Below are positions 17,693 to 25,587 of a stretch of 64,000 bases of DNA, one piece after another. Source of the stretch: CAWANP01 sp963783445 (GTDB taxonomy: Bacteria > Chloroflexota > Anaerolineae > JAAYZQ01). Where the stretch lies: assembly GCA_963783445.1 (NCBI GenBank), contig CAWANP010000008.1, forward strand, positions 1 through 64,000, written 5' to 3'. A program made the translations under genes and the position numbers. The first letter of the stretch is position 1. Each line of letters starts with the position of its first letter. A model generated the notes under the pieces. The model searched no databases. It worked only from the letters and a program-made list of their open reading frames with translations, and was not told the origin of the DNA.

Positions 17693-18525
17693 TCCCAAGC
17701 AGTACAGGCCGGCTGGTATTCGTCAAGCTAGGCGGTTCGGTGATCACCGACAAGACTCAGCCCGAGAGGGATCGACCTGAAGTAATCGGCCGCCTCGCAA
17801 ACGAGGTTGCGCGCGCGCTGGCTCGCCGCCCTGACCTGCAACTGGTGTTGGGACACGGCAGTGGATCATTCGGGCACGTTGTTGCCCAGCACTATGGAAC
17901 ACGCCATGGGGTATGCGGTGAAGCCCAATGGCGGGGCTTTGCCGAGGTAGCATCGGTCGCATCGCTGCTGAATCGCATTGTAACTGAGGAATTCCTGGAG
18001 GTTGGCGTTCCAGTTTGGTCGCTCCAGCCATCTGCTATGGCCTGGTGCCGGGCTGGCGAACTGATATCGTTGGCTACAAGGCCCGTAGAACGCGCGCTGT
18101 CTTGTGGGTTGGTCCCTCTTTTGTACGGCGACGTGGCCCTGGACGAGGTACAGGGAGGCACGATCATCTCCACCGAGCAGATCTTTGCCTACCTGGCTCG
18201 CCAACTCCGCCCGGCCCAGATCGTACTGGTAGGAGAGGTAGATGGTGTATATGACCGGGATCCCTTGCGTGACCCATCAGCCAGCCCCATCCCAGAGATT
18301 TCGGCCTCGAACTGGGAAACGGTACGCGGCTCCCTGGGCGGCTCTCATGCCACCGACGTGACTGGCGGGATGCAGGCCAAGGTTGCAGAGATGGTGAGCT
18401 TGGTCCAAGAAATACCGGGGCTGACGGTACACCTGATCTCGGGCGAGCGTCGCGGCGCCCTGGAGACGGCCCTGCTTGAACCTGCCAGGGCTGCAGGTGG
18501 AACCATGATCCGCTGGAATGGCTAG
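17689..18525 (+). CDS. Isopentenyl phosphate kinase
   Basis: A 278-residue amino acid kinase-fold enzyme. It starts with the phosphate-binding VKLGGSVITDK (residues 12-22), then GHGSGSFGH with the catalytic His63 typical of isopentenyl phosphate kinase, a YGDVALDE motif, VLVGEVDGVYDRDP and the C-terminal DVTGGMQAKV. It converts isopentenyl phosphate plus ATP to isopentenyl diphosphate, the last step of the archaeal-type mevalonate pathway. The ATG at 17689 overlaps the stop of the small-subunit gene (ATGA), which supports co-translation. The frame stays open upstream into the other gene because of the frameshift there; that extension is not part of the protein. Family identity is strong; fosfomycin-type kinases are the main alternative. 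Confidence 0.92.
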   Translation: MIPSSTGRLVFVKLGGSVITDKTQPERDRPEVIGRLANEVARALARRPDLQLVLGHGSGSFGHVVAQHYGTRHGVCGEAQWRGFAEVASVASLLNRIVTEEFLEVGVPVWSLQPSAMAWCRAGELISLATRPVERALSCGLVPLLYGDVALDEVQGGTIISTEQIFAYLARQLRPAQIVLVGEVDGVYDRDPLRDPSASPIPEISASNWETVRGSLGGSHATDVTGGMQAKVAEMVSLVQEIPGLTVHLISGERRGALETALLEPARAAGGTMIRWNG

Positions 18526-18553
18526 GTGGGCATCGGAAGGTAATCCAGCTAAC

Positions 18554-18582
18554 TTGCCCATAGACCCAAAAAGTGCTATGAT
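18554..18582 (+). promoter_or_regulatory. Promoter between IPK and decarboxylase genes
   Basis: TTGCCC (18554-18559), 17-bp spacer, TATGAT (18577-18582), with a predicted leader under 20 nt. It implies that the decarboxylase and iscU genes can be transcribed separately from the ubiX-IPK set. Confidence 0.65.
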
Positions 18583-18606
18583 ATCGGCAAAGGCTGGCAT
18601 ACAGGA

Positions 18607-19593
18607 ATGTCGAAAGGCAAGACGACCGCGGTCGCAAACCCAAATATCGCTTTCATCAAATACTGGGGCAAGGCCAACGACGCCCTGAACCTGCCTGCGA
18701 ATCCGTCACTTTCGATGAACCTGGCAGCACTGACGACAGTGACCACCGTCGAGTTTCGGTCGAGATTGTCCAGCGACATGGTGACCATTGATGGACAGCC
18801 GGCAACGGGCCAGGCCCTGGAGCGGGTAGTCCAGCACCTTGATCGAGTCCGGACGTTGGCTGGAATCGATGAAAGTGCCCAGGTCGTCAGTCAGAATGAC
18901 TTTCCGGCTGGGACAGGGTTGGCCTCATCAGCGTCCGCTTTTGCCGCCCTGTCACTGGCAGCGACGCAAGCGGCAGGGATTCGGCTGCACGAAGAAGAGC
19001 TGTCGCGCCTGGCGCGACTGGGATCTGGGTCGGCGTGCCGATCGGTTCCGGCAGGCTTTGTCCTATGGGATGGGGATCGCGATGATACATCGTTTGCCCG
19101 TCAGGTAGCGCCCCCAGATCACTGGGACTTGTGCGATTTGGTTGCCATTGTCAGCCACCAGCACAAAGGGGTAGGCTCGCACGACGGACACGAGATGGCG
19201 CCGACGAGTCCATTCTACGCAGCCCGGTTGAATGCCGTGCCAGGACTGCTGGCAACTGTCCTGTCAGGCATTCAGCAGCGTGATCTTGCGACAATGGGAC
19301 CCGCCATTGAGGCCGATACCCTGGCCATGCATGGGGTGATGATGACCTCAGCTCCTTCGCTCTTGTACTGGGAAGCCGCGACGGTAGCCGTCCTGCAAGG
19401 GGTACGAGCTTGGCGCCAATCAGGTCTGGGCGTATTTTTCACACTGGACGCTGGCCCCAATGTGCACTGCTTCTGTGAAAGATGCGACGTCGCTGAGGTT
19501 GAGGCACGATTGCGTGGCCTGCCAGGCATCCAAGAAGTGCTGGTTAGCGGCCCGGGTGGTGGGGTGCGGCCAGTGGAATACCATTTGTTCTAG
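18607..19593 (+). CDS. GHMP-family (di)phosphomevalonate decarboxylase
   Basis: A 328-residue decarboxylase of the mevalonate diphosphate decarboxylase family. Visible motifs are PNIAFIKYWGKAND, NPSLSMNL, NDFPAGTGLASSASAFAAL, the GSGSACRSVPAGFVLWDG loop and FTLDAGPNVH with the catalytic Asp. Classic enzymes act on mevalonate 5-diphosphate. In Roseiflexus castenholzii, also a chloroflexote, and in haloarchaea a related enzyme decarboxylates mevalonate 5-phosphate to isopentenyl phosphate, which is then used by IPK. With an IPK gene next door, phosphomevalonate decarboxylase is the better guess, but the substrate cannot be fixed by eye. If correct, the locus codes for two alternative routes to isopentenyl phosphate. 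Confidence 0.86.
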   Translation: MSKGKTTAVANPNIAFIKYWGKANDALNLPANPSLSMNLAALTTVTTVEFRSRLSSDMVTIDGQPATGQALERVVQHLDRVRTLAGIDESAQVVSQNDFPAGTGLASSASAFAALSLAATQAAGIRLHEEELSRLARLGSGSACRSVPAGFVLWDGDRDDTSFARQVAPPDHWDLCDLVAIVSHQHKGVGSHDGHEMAPTSPFYAARLNAVPGLLATVLSGIQQRDLATMGPAIEADTLAMHGVMMTSAPSLLYWEAATVAVLQGVRAWRQSGLGVFFTLDAGPNVHCFCERCDVAEVEARLRGLPGIQEVLVSGPGGGVRPVEYHLF

Positions 19594-19625
19594 AAGAGCA
19601 AAAGTCATATTTGGAGGATCTCGAG

Positions 19626-20267
19626 TTGGAGTACAGCGAAAAGGTCATGGACCACTTTATGAACCCCCGCAACGTGGGGGTTATCGAGGATGCTGACGGC
19701 GTCGGCCGGACGGGCAACCCGACTTGCGGCGATCTTATGGAGATGTCAATCAAGATCAATGAAAACGTGATCACGGACATCAAGTTTCGGACCTTTGGCT
19801 GCGGGGCAGCCATCGCCACCAGCTCGATGGCCACGGAGTTGATCAAGGGCAAAACGATCGACGAAGCACTAGAGATCTCGAATCGGGCCATCGCCGAAGC
19901 GCTGGACGGGCTGCCGCCTGTCAAGATGCATTGTTCGGTTCTGGCTGCTGATGCCCTGCGCGCCACGCTGGCCGACTATTATACCCGCCAGGGTCAACTG
20001 GAAAAAGCCGCCGAGCTGACAGACGATGAAGTGGCCGAGCCCGTGGATTCGGAGGAAGCGCGCGAGCCACTGCATTGGGACGATTTTTGCAGAATGGTGC
20101 GGGCTCTGAACACCGCCTACCCGGATACAGATCCCCTGGACCTGAGCACGACCAAGCTATTCAAGATGGTCCTCAAGCTGCCCGGCTTTGACGACAGTCC
20201 GGAGGCGGCCAACGAGGAGCAGTTGGAAAAGCTGCAGATGGCCTGGCACGAGGTTCAGGCTGGTTAG
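19626..20267 (+). CDS. IscU-IscX fusion Fe-S cluster scaffold
   Basis: A 213-residue protein. Residues 1-125 are an IscU-type scaffold with the three cluster-binding cysteines: Cys34 in GNPTCGD, Cys59 in TFGCGAAIATSS and Cys103 in LPPVKMHCSVLAADAL. After an acidic linker, residues 149-213 match IscX: LHWDDFCRMVRALNTAYPD, then DP, GFDDSPEAANEEQLEKLQ and AW. Bacterial IscX is normally a separate 66-residue regulator of the cysteine desulfurase IscS, binding iron through its acidic surface. The start is a TTG at 19626 with GGAGG 8 nt upstream; a TTG at 19611 would place the ribosome site inside the gene. It follows the decarboxylase gene by 32 bp. No iscS is seen in the window. Confidence 0.88.
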   Translation: MEYSEKVMDHFMNPRNVGVIEDADGVGRTGNPTCGDLMEMSIKINENVITDIKFRTFGCGAAIATSSMATELIKGKTIDEALEISNRAIAEALDGLPPVKMHCSVLAADALRATLADYYTRQGQLEKAAELTDDEVAEPVDSEEAREPLHWDDFCRMVRALNTAYPDTDPLDLSTTKLFKMVLKLPGFDDSPEAANEEQLEKLQMAWHEVQAG

Positions 20268-20290
20268 GGAAAGGCTTAGGGAATAGAACT

Positions 20291-21572
20291 GTGGTAACGG
20301 TTCTGTCGCTGGTAGTGGCACTGAGTGTCGTGGTATTTGTGCATGAACTGGGACACCTGCTCGCTGCCAAGCGCGCAAAGGTGGTGGTCGAGGAATTTGG
20401 CTTCGGCTATCCACCCCGCGTGTTTACCTTTTGGCATAGCGAAGGTGATATTGTCATCGGCGGGAGAAAAATCGTGATCCCCCGTGAAGTTCAAGTTGCC
20501 CAAAGGCTTGCAGGCTCGGTCTCTCGTGGTCTACCGAGACGGGAACCGACAAAAGGGCCGAGAGGTGTTGACCCACGTTGAGAAGGTTGAACCCGAGGAT
20601 GCAGCCATCGAATCGGCCAGCTATGTCGAACTGCTGGATCCCGGCACACTCTACTCTCTCAATGCCATCCCCTTTGGGGGCTTTGCCCGCATGCTGGGCG
20701 AGGAGGATCCGACCTTCCCTGGCAGCCTGGCCAGCAAGAGCAAGATCACGCGGATTGTGGTACTGGCTGCCGGGGCAGGCATGAATCTGTTGACTGGCCG
20801 TGGTCTTTTTTGCCCTGGCACTCCGTTTGGGCGCACCGGCTGTCGCGGAGCCAGAGAATGCAGTGGTGAACGCTGTAGCTCCAGGCTCGCCTGCCGAGGC
20901 TTCAGGGTTGCTGCCCGAGGGACGTGATCCTGCGCGCCGATGATCGGGAGATCTGAGAGATCACAGACCTGCAGGAGCATCTCAGAGCCCACCTGGGGGA
21001 GCCTGTGTCGCTGACGGTAAAGCGGGACGACGAGACACTAGCAGATCACGTCATACCCCGCATCACCCCGCCAGAGGGCGAGGGACCGATGGGCATCAGC
21101 CTGACCCCACGCATGACCGTCAAGAACGTATCCGTGGCCGAAGCCCTCTGGCTGGGGATTAAACAAACAGCAGGCTACATCGGCTTCATCATCACCCTTC
21201 CCATCCAGATGTCAAGGGGTCTGATCCCAGCCGACCTGGCCCGGCCCGTGGGCCCAGTGGGAGTGGGGCGGCTGGTGGGCGATGCAGTACAGTACTCGCT
21301 CGACTAGCGGCTGGTGGTTTCCGGTGATGCAGATGATGGGTACCCTGAGCGTGGCTCTGGCAGTTACCAATCTGCTGCCGCTGCCTGCGCTGGATGGCGG
21401 GCGCATTCTCTTTGTCATTGTCGAAGGAATCCGTGGCCGCCGCATGGACCCGGCCAAAGAGGGCCTGGTACACCTTATTGGCATGTTGTTGCTGGTAGGC
21501 CTGATGCTATTCATTACCTGGCAGGATCTGATCAACCCTGTGCCCTCTTTGGACTGGGGCAGTTTCTTCTAG
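20291..21572 (+). pseudogene. Broken RseP-like M50 site-2 protease gene
   Basis: Fragments of one membrane metalloprotease lie in successive frames. The first carries the zinc motif HELGHLLAAKRAKV; the second has YSLNAIPFGGFARMLGEED and VLAAGAGMNLLT; the third holds the PDZ-like part (NAVAPGSPAEASG, VILRADDREI) and GYIGFIITLPIQM; the last has NLLPLPALDGGRILF, the second active-site motif, and the final helix. Moving between them needs four one-base removals, near 20487, 20796, 20920 and 21305, and there is a TGA at 20954-20956. All shifts are +1. RseP-type proteases cut membrane-bound anti-sigma factors. The conserved remains suggest recent decay or poor local sequence. The GTG at 20291 is the likely original start. 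Confidence 0.87.
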
Positions 21573-21661
21573 CTCACAGCGTCCGGGACTGTAGCATGCA
21601 TCTCACATCACAAAACGTGTCGTTCTAGTGGAGTCCAGCTCGCTGGCGACGAGGCAGTCCA

Positions 21662-22558
21662 TTGAAAAAGTGTAGCCGTTGTGGCACCGAGGTCCAGACT
21701 GGACAACTCGTCTGTTCCCATTGTGGCAAGCCCCAGCGACGCCCCCGGAGCATTCGCTGCCGGCACTGTGGCACAGTCAGTAGCCGGGCTTTTGAGGTGT
21801 GTCCCAGTTGCGGCGAAACCCTGCGGCATGACTGGCTCCGGCCGCTGGCAATCGTAGCCGCCATCGCCATCATGATCGCGGTTGGGCTCTTGGTGATCCC
21901 CTGGTTGCAGCAGAGTCTGGAAGGCTTCCAGCCGCCATTGGCCGTGAGCACCGTTCAAGCAGTCGCCAGCGAGGTACCGGTTTTCGTCCTCGTCGAGGTG
22001 CCGACTCTCACGCCCACGCCGACACTGACAAGCAGCCCCACACCCACCAACACCCCCACGACAACGCCAACTCCCAGCTTGACACCTACCCTGACACCGT
22101 CGGCTACCCCAACCGAAACGCCTACACCTACGCTGACCTGGACACCCACGCCCACGGTCACACGCGTGCGGCCCTCAGCGGTTCCGACAGAAACCCCGAG
22201 ACCCGCGCCAACCGTCGCCCCGCCAACACCGCTCAGGCCTGAAGATGGCGCCTTGTTCAGCGGAGAAAACGCCAAGATCGAGTTGGCGTGGACCAGCGGA
22301 CACACGCTGAGGCCCAATGAATGCTTCCTGGTGACGGTTCGCTGGACCGAGGGAGGGGCTCGGACAAGCACACAAGTATGCGTACAGGCAACTTCCTGGT
22401 TCGTGGATGGGTCACTCCATCTTCGGGCTGATCAGGAGACCGATCGGGTCTACGGTTGGAGGGTACAGCTTGCCCGGGAGGAAACGGGCGAGAACGGCCA
22501 AGAGACTTTTGCTCCTTTTAGTCCTTCAGGCGAGGAACGTTCCTTCCACTGGCAGTAG
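21662..22558 (+). CDS. Zinc-ribbon, single-pass membrane protein with T/P-rich stalk
   Basis: A 298-residue protein of unknown role. The N-terminus has two CxxC zinc ribbons (CSRCG...CSHCG and CRHCG...CPSCG), then a membrane helix near residues 62-82, then about 80 residues of Thr/Pro repeats (units like TPTPT and TPTETPTPT), and a C-terminal domain of about 100 residues with the LRPEDGALF start typical of Ig-like or fibronectin-like modules. The zinc ribbons should be cytoplasmic and the stalked domain outside. Such T/P stalks are frequent in Chloroflexota. The start is a TTG with a weak ribosome site. It follows the broken protease gene by 89 bp and ends before a bidirectional terminator. 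Confidence 0.72.
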   Translation: MKKCSRCGTEVQTGQLVCSHCGKPQRRPRSIRCRHCGTVSSRAFEVCPSCGETLRHDWLRPLAIVAAIAIMIAVGLLVIPWLQQSLEGFQPPLAVSTVQAVASEVPVFVLVEVPTLTPTPTLTSSPTPTNTPTTTPTPSLTPTLTPSATPTETPTPTLTWTPTPTVTRVRPSAVPTETPRPAPTVAPPTPLRPEDGALFSGENAKIELAWTSGHTLRPNECFLVTVRWTEGGARTSTQVCVQATSWFVDGSLHLRADQETDRVYGWRVQLAREETGENGQETFAPFSPSGEERSFHWQ

Positions 22559-22587
22559 GCGCCTTCTGGCTCAAATTGCAGGGAACA

Positions 22588-22639
22588 AAACAGCAGCCCC
22601 GCTTTCAGATGATTTCTGCCTGATACGGGGCTGCTGTTT
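22588..22639. terminator. Bidirectional terminator between convergent genes
   Basis: Stem AAACAGCAGCCCCG (22588-22601) with its complement at 22626-22639, a 14-bp perfect pairing and a 24-nt loop, ending in TTTGTGTTTGT on the plus strand. It lies between genes ending at 22558 (+) and 22681 (-). Confidence 0.85.
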
Positions 22640-22680
22640 GTGTTTGTACTGGAAAGCGCTACGGCATCATTGGGCCCGGG

Positions 22681-23328
22681 TTATATCTCGCGAACGTCAA
22701 TGATCTCGGCCCCTTCAATCTGGGACAGGCTGGAAAGCAATACCTCGCGATCCACATTCCTGACCTTGACAACCAGGCCAGCTTTGATGGGGTCTTGGGC
22801 CAGAAAAGCTCCGCAGGCGACAATATTGCCGCCTTGCCCGGCCACAGCCTGGGCAACCAGGGCCAGCTCACCTTCCCGATTTGGTACCTCCAGGGTAATG
22901 CGCAAGCCTTTCTGCCGGGCGGCAAACAATTCCATGAAAGTCCGGAATACATCACTTTCGGTGACAATACCTACCAGTCTTCCGTCCCGCAGCACAGGTA
23001 GACAGCCGATCTTGTGATCCAGCATCAAGTGGGCTGCTTCCTCGATGGGAGTATCCTCCGAGGTGGTAATCACGGTTTTCACCATGACTTCCTTCACCTT
23101 GACTTTGGTCAAGAGGGAATGAATCTCCCACACACTCAGCAAAGTTGCCTCTGATGGCCCGGCCTTTAGCAGGTCATCTTCGGTGACAAGGCCCACCATC
23201 TTGCCCGTCTTGTCCACTACCGGGAGATGCCGGATACTCTGCTGCTGCATATATTGGTGCGCGCCCGATAGAGATTCACCTGCTGAGACGGTCAGAGGAT
23301 GTTTGATCATTCGGTCCTTAACTAACAT
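22681..23328 (-). CDS. CBS-pair protein with C-terminal ACT domain
   Basis: A 215-residue soluble protein: two CBS domains (residues about 1-60 and 75-130; motifs SIRHLPVVDKTGKMVGLVTEDDLL and IGCLPVLRDGRLVGIVTESDVF) followed by an ACT-like domain (GLRITLEVPNREGELALVAQ). CBS pairs bind adenosine nucleotides and ACT domains bind small ligands, so this is probably a sensor or regulator similar to AcuB. It is transcribed alone from a good promoter and converges on the zinc-ribbon gene. No partner enzyme is linked, so its target is not predictable. Confidence 0.85.
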   Translation of the reverse strand: MLVKDRMIKHPLTVSAGESLSGAHQYMQQQSIRHLPVVDKTGKMVGLVTEDDLLKAGPSEATLLSVWEIHSLLTKVKVKEVMVKTVITTSEDTPIEEAAHLMLDHKIGCLPVLRDGRLVGIVTESDVFRTFMELFAARQKGLRITLEVPNREGELALVAQAVAGQGGNIVACGAFLAQDPIKAGLVVKVRNVDREVLLSSLSQIEGAEIIDVREI

Positions 23329-23369
23329 TGTCTGTATCCCCCTATTCTACAAGGCTGAACTTCAGTACT

Positions 23370-23398
23370 ATTGTAAGGCCAAGGCTACAATATGTCAA
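23370..23398 (-). promoter_or_regulatory. Promoter of the CBS-ACT gene
   Basis: TTGACA (23398-23393), 17-bp spacer, TACAAT (23375-23370) on the minus strand. It occupies part of the gene-free stretch 23329-23656; the remainder holds the LysM gene terminator. Confidence 0.82.
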
Positions 23399-23521
23399 AT
23401 GCTTAGCGCGTCTGGAGTTGAGGCTTATTCTAATCTCACAGAGGCTACACCAGCGAACTAGTTGAGCACACGTTTTATCCTGTGCGGCTGGGTCCACATC
23501 CCATACTTGATGTCCTACAAG

Positions 23522-23560
23522 AAACCCCGCTGGCGACCGAAACCGGCCTCAGCGGGGTTT
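23522..23560 (-). terminator. Intrinsic terminator after the LysM gene
   Basis: Stem AAACCCCGCTG / CAGCGGGGTTT (11 bp), 17-nt loop, running into TTTCTT on the minus strand, about 100 bp after the stop. Confidence 0.8.
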
Positions 23561-23656
23561 ATGACTTTCCGTTCAGGACAAGAGCCCACACCACCTCTGG
23601 TACCTACAGAACAGGTCTCCAAACAGTGGGCTCAACCGACGCTAGCCAGTACGTGC

Positions 23657-24850
23657 CTACCTGGCGCACTCCAATCTGATGGCATCCAGGTTGACGTCTA
23701 GCTCTTTTCCTACCGTACCCCATTTCTTCCAGGCGCGGATGAAGATAGTGATTTTGCCCGACGGAGCCAAAAAAGTCGTGCTGTAGTTCTGCATGGCCCC
23801 TGGCGCCTCACGGGGGTACACCCCTTCCCACGGAAGGGTGACCCAGTTGTTCACGTGTTGCCAATTGGTGCTTCCGTTGGCAGTGTAACCCCACTGGACA
23901 CGGTAGGCATCGTCATCGCGATCCTCGTCCTCAGCCAGCGCCCGCAACATACCGCTCATGGACAGCTTGTACTTTGCCCCGGGGACCAGCCCGTGCACGG
24001 TCTGGAAGATACCGGCGTAGCGATCGGGATCTGAACCATCTCGGCAGAGCGTGGTCTTGCAGAAGCTGGCGATTTCGATCAACTGCGAGTGCTTTCCCTG
24101 AGCAACCACTGGCGCCCAGGTTTCATCGTAGAAACCATAGGTCACCTCGCCACCATTCTGGAAGGCGCCCCACTTGTTGCCCACATCTCCGTTTGCTACT
24201 CGATGGAAGCCATTCTCAAAGCCGCCGTTCTGCAGGAAAGGCCTGTCTACACACTTGGCGTGAGGAATGTACTTGCAATGTCCCGCCGCATCGCATACGA
24301 TGGTATACCCACCCGCAGGCGGCATGCTTGCAGCTGGCTTGCCTGCTGGCGGCTTGGCTGCTGGCGGCTTGCCTGCTGGCGGCTTGGGCGCCGGCTTCAC
24401 GCACTTTGTCGGGACCTTGAGCTTCTGGCCAACATAGACTTTGTTGGCATTCTTGAGCCCATTGGCCTTGGTAATGGCCTTTATGGTGGTACCATACCGC
24501 TGAGCGATGATCTTTACGTATTCTCCGCGCTTTACGACAACGACTTTCGTGCAGGCATAGGTACTCCCACTTGACGAGGATGCTGGCTTGGCTGCAGCGC
24601 TACTCTTCTTGGGAATGCACAAGCGCTGACCACGATAGACCAAGTTTGCGTTTTTTATGTTGTTGGCGCGCACAATGGAAGACGCGCTGACTCCATACTT
24701 GCGAGCAATCTGGGTCAAGTTCTGACCGCGTGACACCTTGTGCCAGGTCTTGCAGGTAGCAGCAGAGGCGCTGCCAGACGCAGTTGCTGGCAGGACAAAT
24801 ACGGACAGCAGAGCGATGAGGACCAACACAGAAATCATACGGCTTTTCAT
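23657..24850 (-). CDS. Secreted protein with two LysM domains and a C-terminal carbohydrate-binding-like domain
   Basis: A 397-residue exported protein. A signal peptide (residues 1-30, ending ATASGSASA) is followed by two LysM domains (WHKVSRGQNLTQIARKYGV and VKRGEYVKIIAQRYGTTI), which bind peptidoglycan or chitin-like glycans, a Pro/Ala/Gly/Lys repeat linker built on PPAGKP, and a C-terminal domain of about 200 residues (FLQNGGFENGF, then YAGIFQTVHGLVPGAKYKLS), resembling carbohydrate-binding jelly rolls. I use the ATG at 24850 with AAAGGAG upstream. It has a perfect consensus promoter and its own terminator, so strong expression is likely. No catalytic domain is apparent; a cell-wall-anchored adhesin or sugar binder is plausible. 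Confidence 0.85.
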   Translation of the reverse strand: MKSRMISVLVLIALLSVFVLPATASGSASAATCKTWHKVSRGQNLTQIARKYGVSASSIVRANNIKNANLVYRGQRLCIPKKSSAAAKPASSSSGSTYACTKVVVVKRGEYVKIIAQRYGTTIKAITKANGLKNANKVYVGQKLKVPTKCVKPAPKPPAGKPPAAKPPAGKPAASMPPAGGYTIVCDAAGHCKYIPHAKCVDRPFLQNGGFENGFHRVANGDVGNKWGAFQNGGEVTYGFYDETWAPVVAQGKHSQLIEIASFCKTTLCRDGSDPDRYAGIFQTVHGLVPGAKYKLSMSGMLRALAEDEDRDDDAYRVQWGYTANGSTNWQHVNNWVTLPWEGVYPREAPGAMQNYSTTFLAPSGKITIFIRAWKKWGTVGKELDVNLDAIRLECAR

Positions 24851-25223
24851 CGGTTTAACTCCTTTCGGCACCAAAAGGGCTTAGAAACTCAGATTCCGAT
24901 TTACCATATTATACTGCAAAACTTTTTGTTTGTCAAGTCGCTCCCTGGGTGTTTCTCGTGTTGTTAATCTTTATCTACCGATTACCTAGCTTCTAATCAC
25001 ATCACAACGGTTTTCAAAATTTTATTCTTGTATCAATCCGATATTAACGCAAATCAAGTGTTTCTTCATGTTAGTGGCGTCCAACCAGAGAATTCTCGGA
25101 TACAGAGAGGAAGAACATCAAACGGCCGCCCCCTATTCGTCACAGGGGCGGCCGCCGTATTCGTTGGGTACCGCAAGTGTCGCGGTGAGACCAGGCCGGG
25201 TCGAGGCCTGCGTCACGCAGCAA
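24851..25223. other. Gene-free, locally AT-rich intergenic stretch
   Basis: A 373-bp gap holding the LysM promoter and, at 25123-25154, a hairpin with arms CGGCCGCCCC and GGGGCGGCCG that probably terminates the CBM48 gene on the minus strand. About 24890-25070 is clearly richer in A+T than the surrounding DNA. I see no coding or structured RNA signal beyond these. Confidence 0.6.
24908..24936 (-). promoter_or_regulatory. Consensus promoter of the LysM gene
   Basis: TTGACA (24936-24931), 17-bp spacer, TATAAT (24913-24908): a perfect sigma-70 consensus on the minus strand. Confidence 0.9.
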
Positions 25224-25550
25224 CTAGAGAGGAGTTGGCGCCTCTGCGTCACTCAGATCCACCACCGAGTCATACGATCCGTATGGATTCTCCTTGTGAT
25301 CGTCGGCGTGCCAGTCGTTGAGCCACTCCTTGCCATCTACCAGATAGCGAAAGCGATACTGCTGTCCCTCACTCAACTGGACGGTCACCCGCCAATTGGC
25401 ATCGGATCGGGTACGGGTCATGGGCGTGGCGGTGGTGTCCCAATCATTGAATTCACCTACCAGATTGACACGCTCGGCCCACATGGTCGAAGGCAACTCA
25501 AAAGTAACCGCTACAACCCCATCTTTGCCAACTGGCCCCTTGGTGATCAT
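25224..25550 (-). CDS. Stand-alone CBM48/glycogen-binding (isoamylase N-terminal) domain protein
   Basis: A 108-residue protein that is essentially one CBM48/AMPK-beta type module: VTFELPSTMWAERVNLVGEFNDWD, then a core with RVTVQLSEGQQYRFRYLVDG and WLNDWHADD. In GH13 enzymes and AMPK-beta subunits this module binds glycogen or starch-like glucans. Here it stands alone without a catalytic part; the Trp in GEFNDWD and WLNDWHAD are the expected sugar contacts. The ATG has AGAGGG upstream. It is expressed from a consensus promoter that overlaps a palindrome, back to back with tsaC. Function is unknown; it may target other proteins to glycogen. Confidence 0.87.
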   Translation of the reverse strand: MITKGPVGKDGVVAVTFELPSTMWAERVNLVGEFNDWDTTATPMTRTRSDANWRVTVQLSEGQQYRFRYLVDGKEWLNDWHADDHKENPYGSYDSVVDLSDAEAPTPL

Positions 25551-25587
25551 GGCTTTCCCTCTGTCTGCGTAGTAGGCTGAGAGCCAT

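Noticed and set aside
20950..21310. Programmed +1 frameshifting in the site-2 protease
   Set aside because: One shift (GAC-T-AGC) sits at a stop codon as in prfB, but the other shifts have no such context and a TGA also interrupts the gene.
21955..22371. Minus-strand frame rich in Gly/Val
   Set aside because: It is the antisense of the T/P-rich stalk; the composition follows the repeat only and there is no ribosome site.
24300..24400. Possible CRISPR or tandem DNA repeat
   Set aside because: The periodicity is the in-frame PPAGKP linker of the LysM protein, with no spacers.
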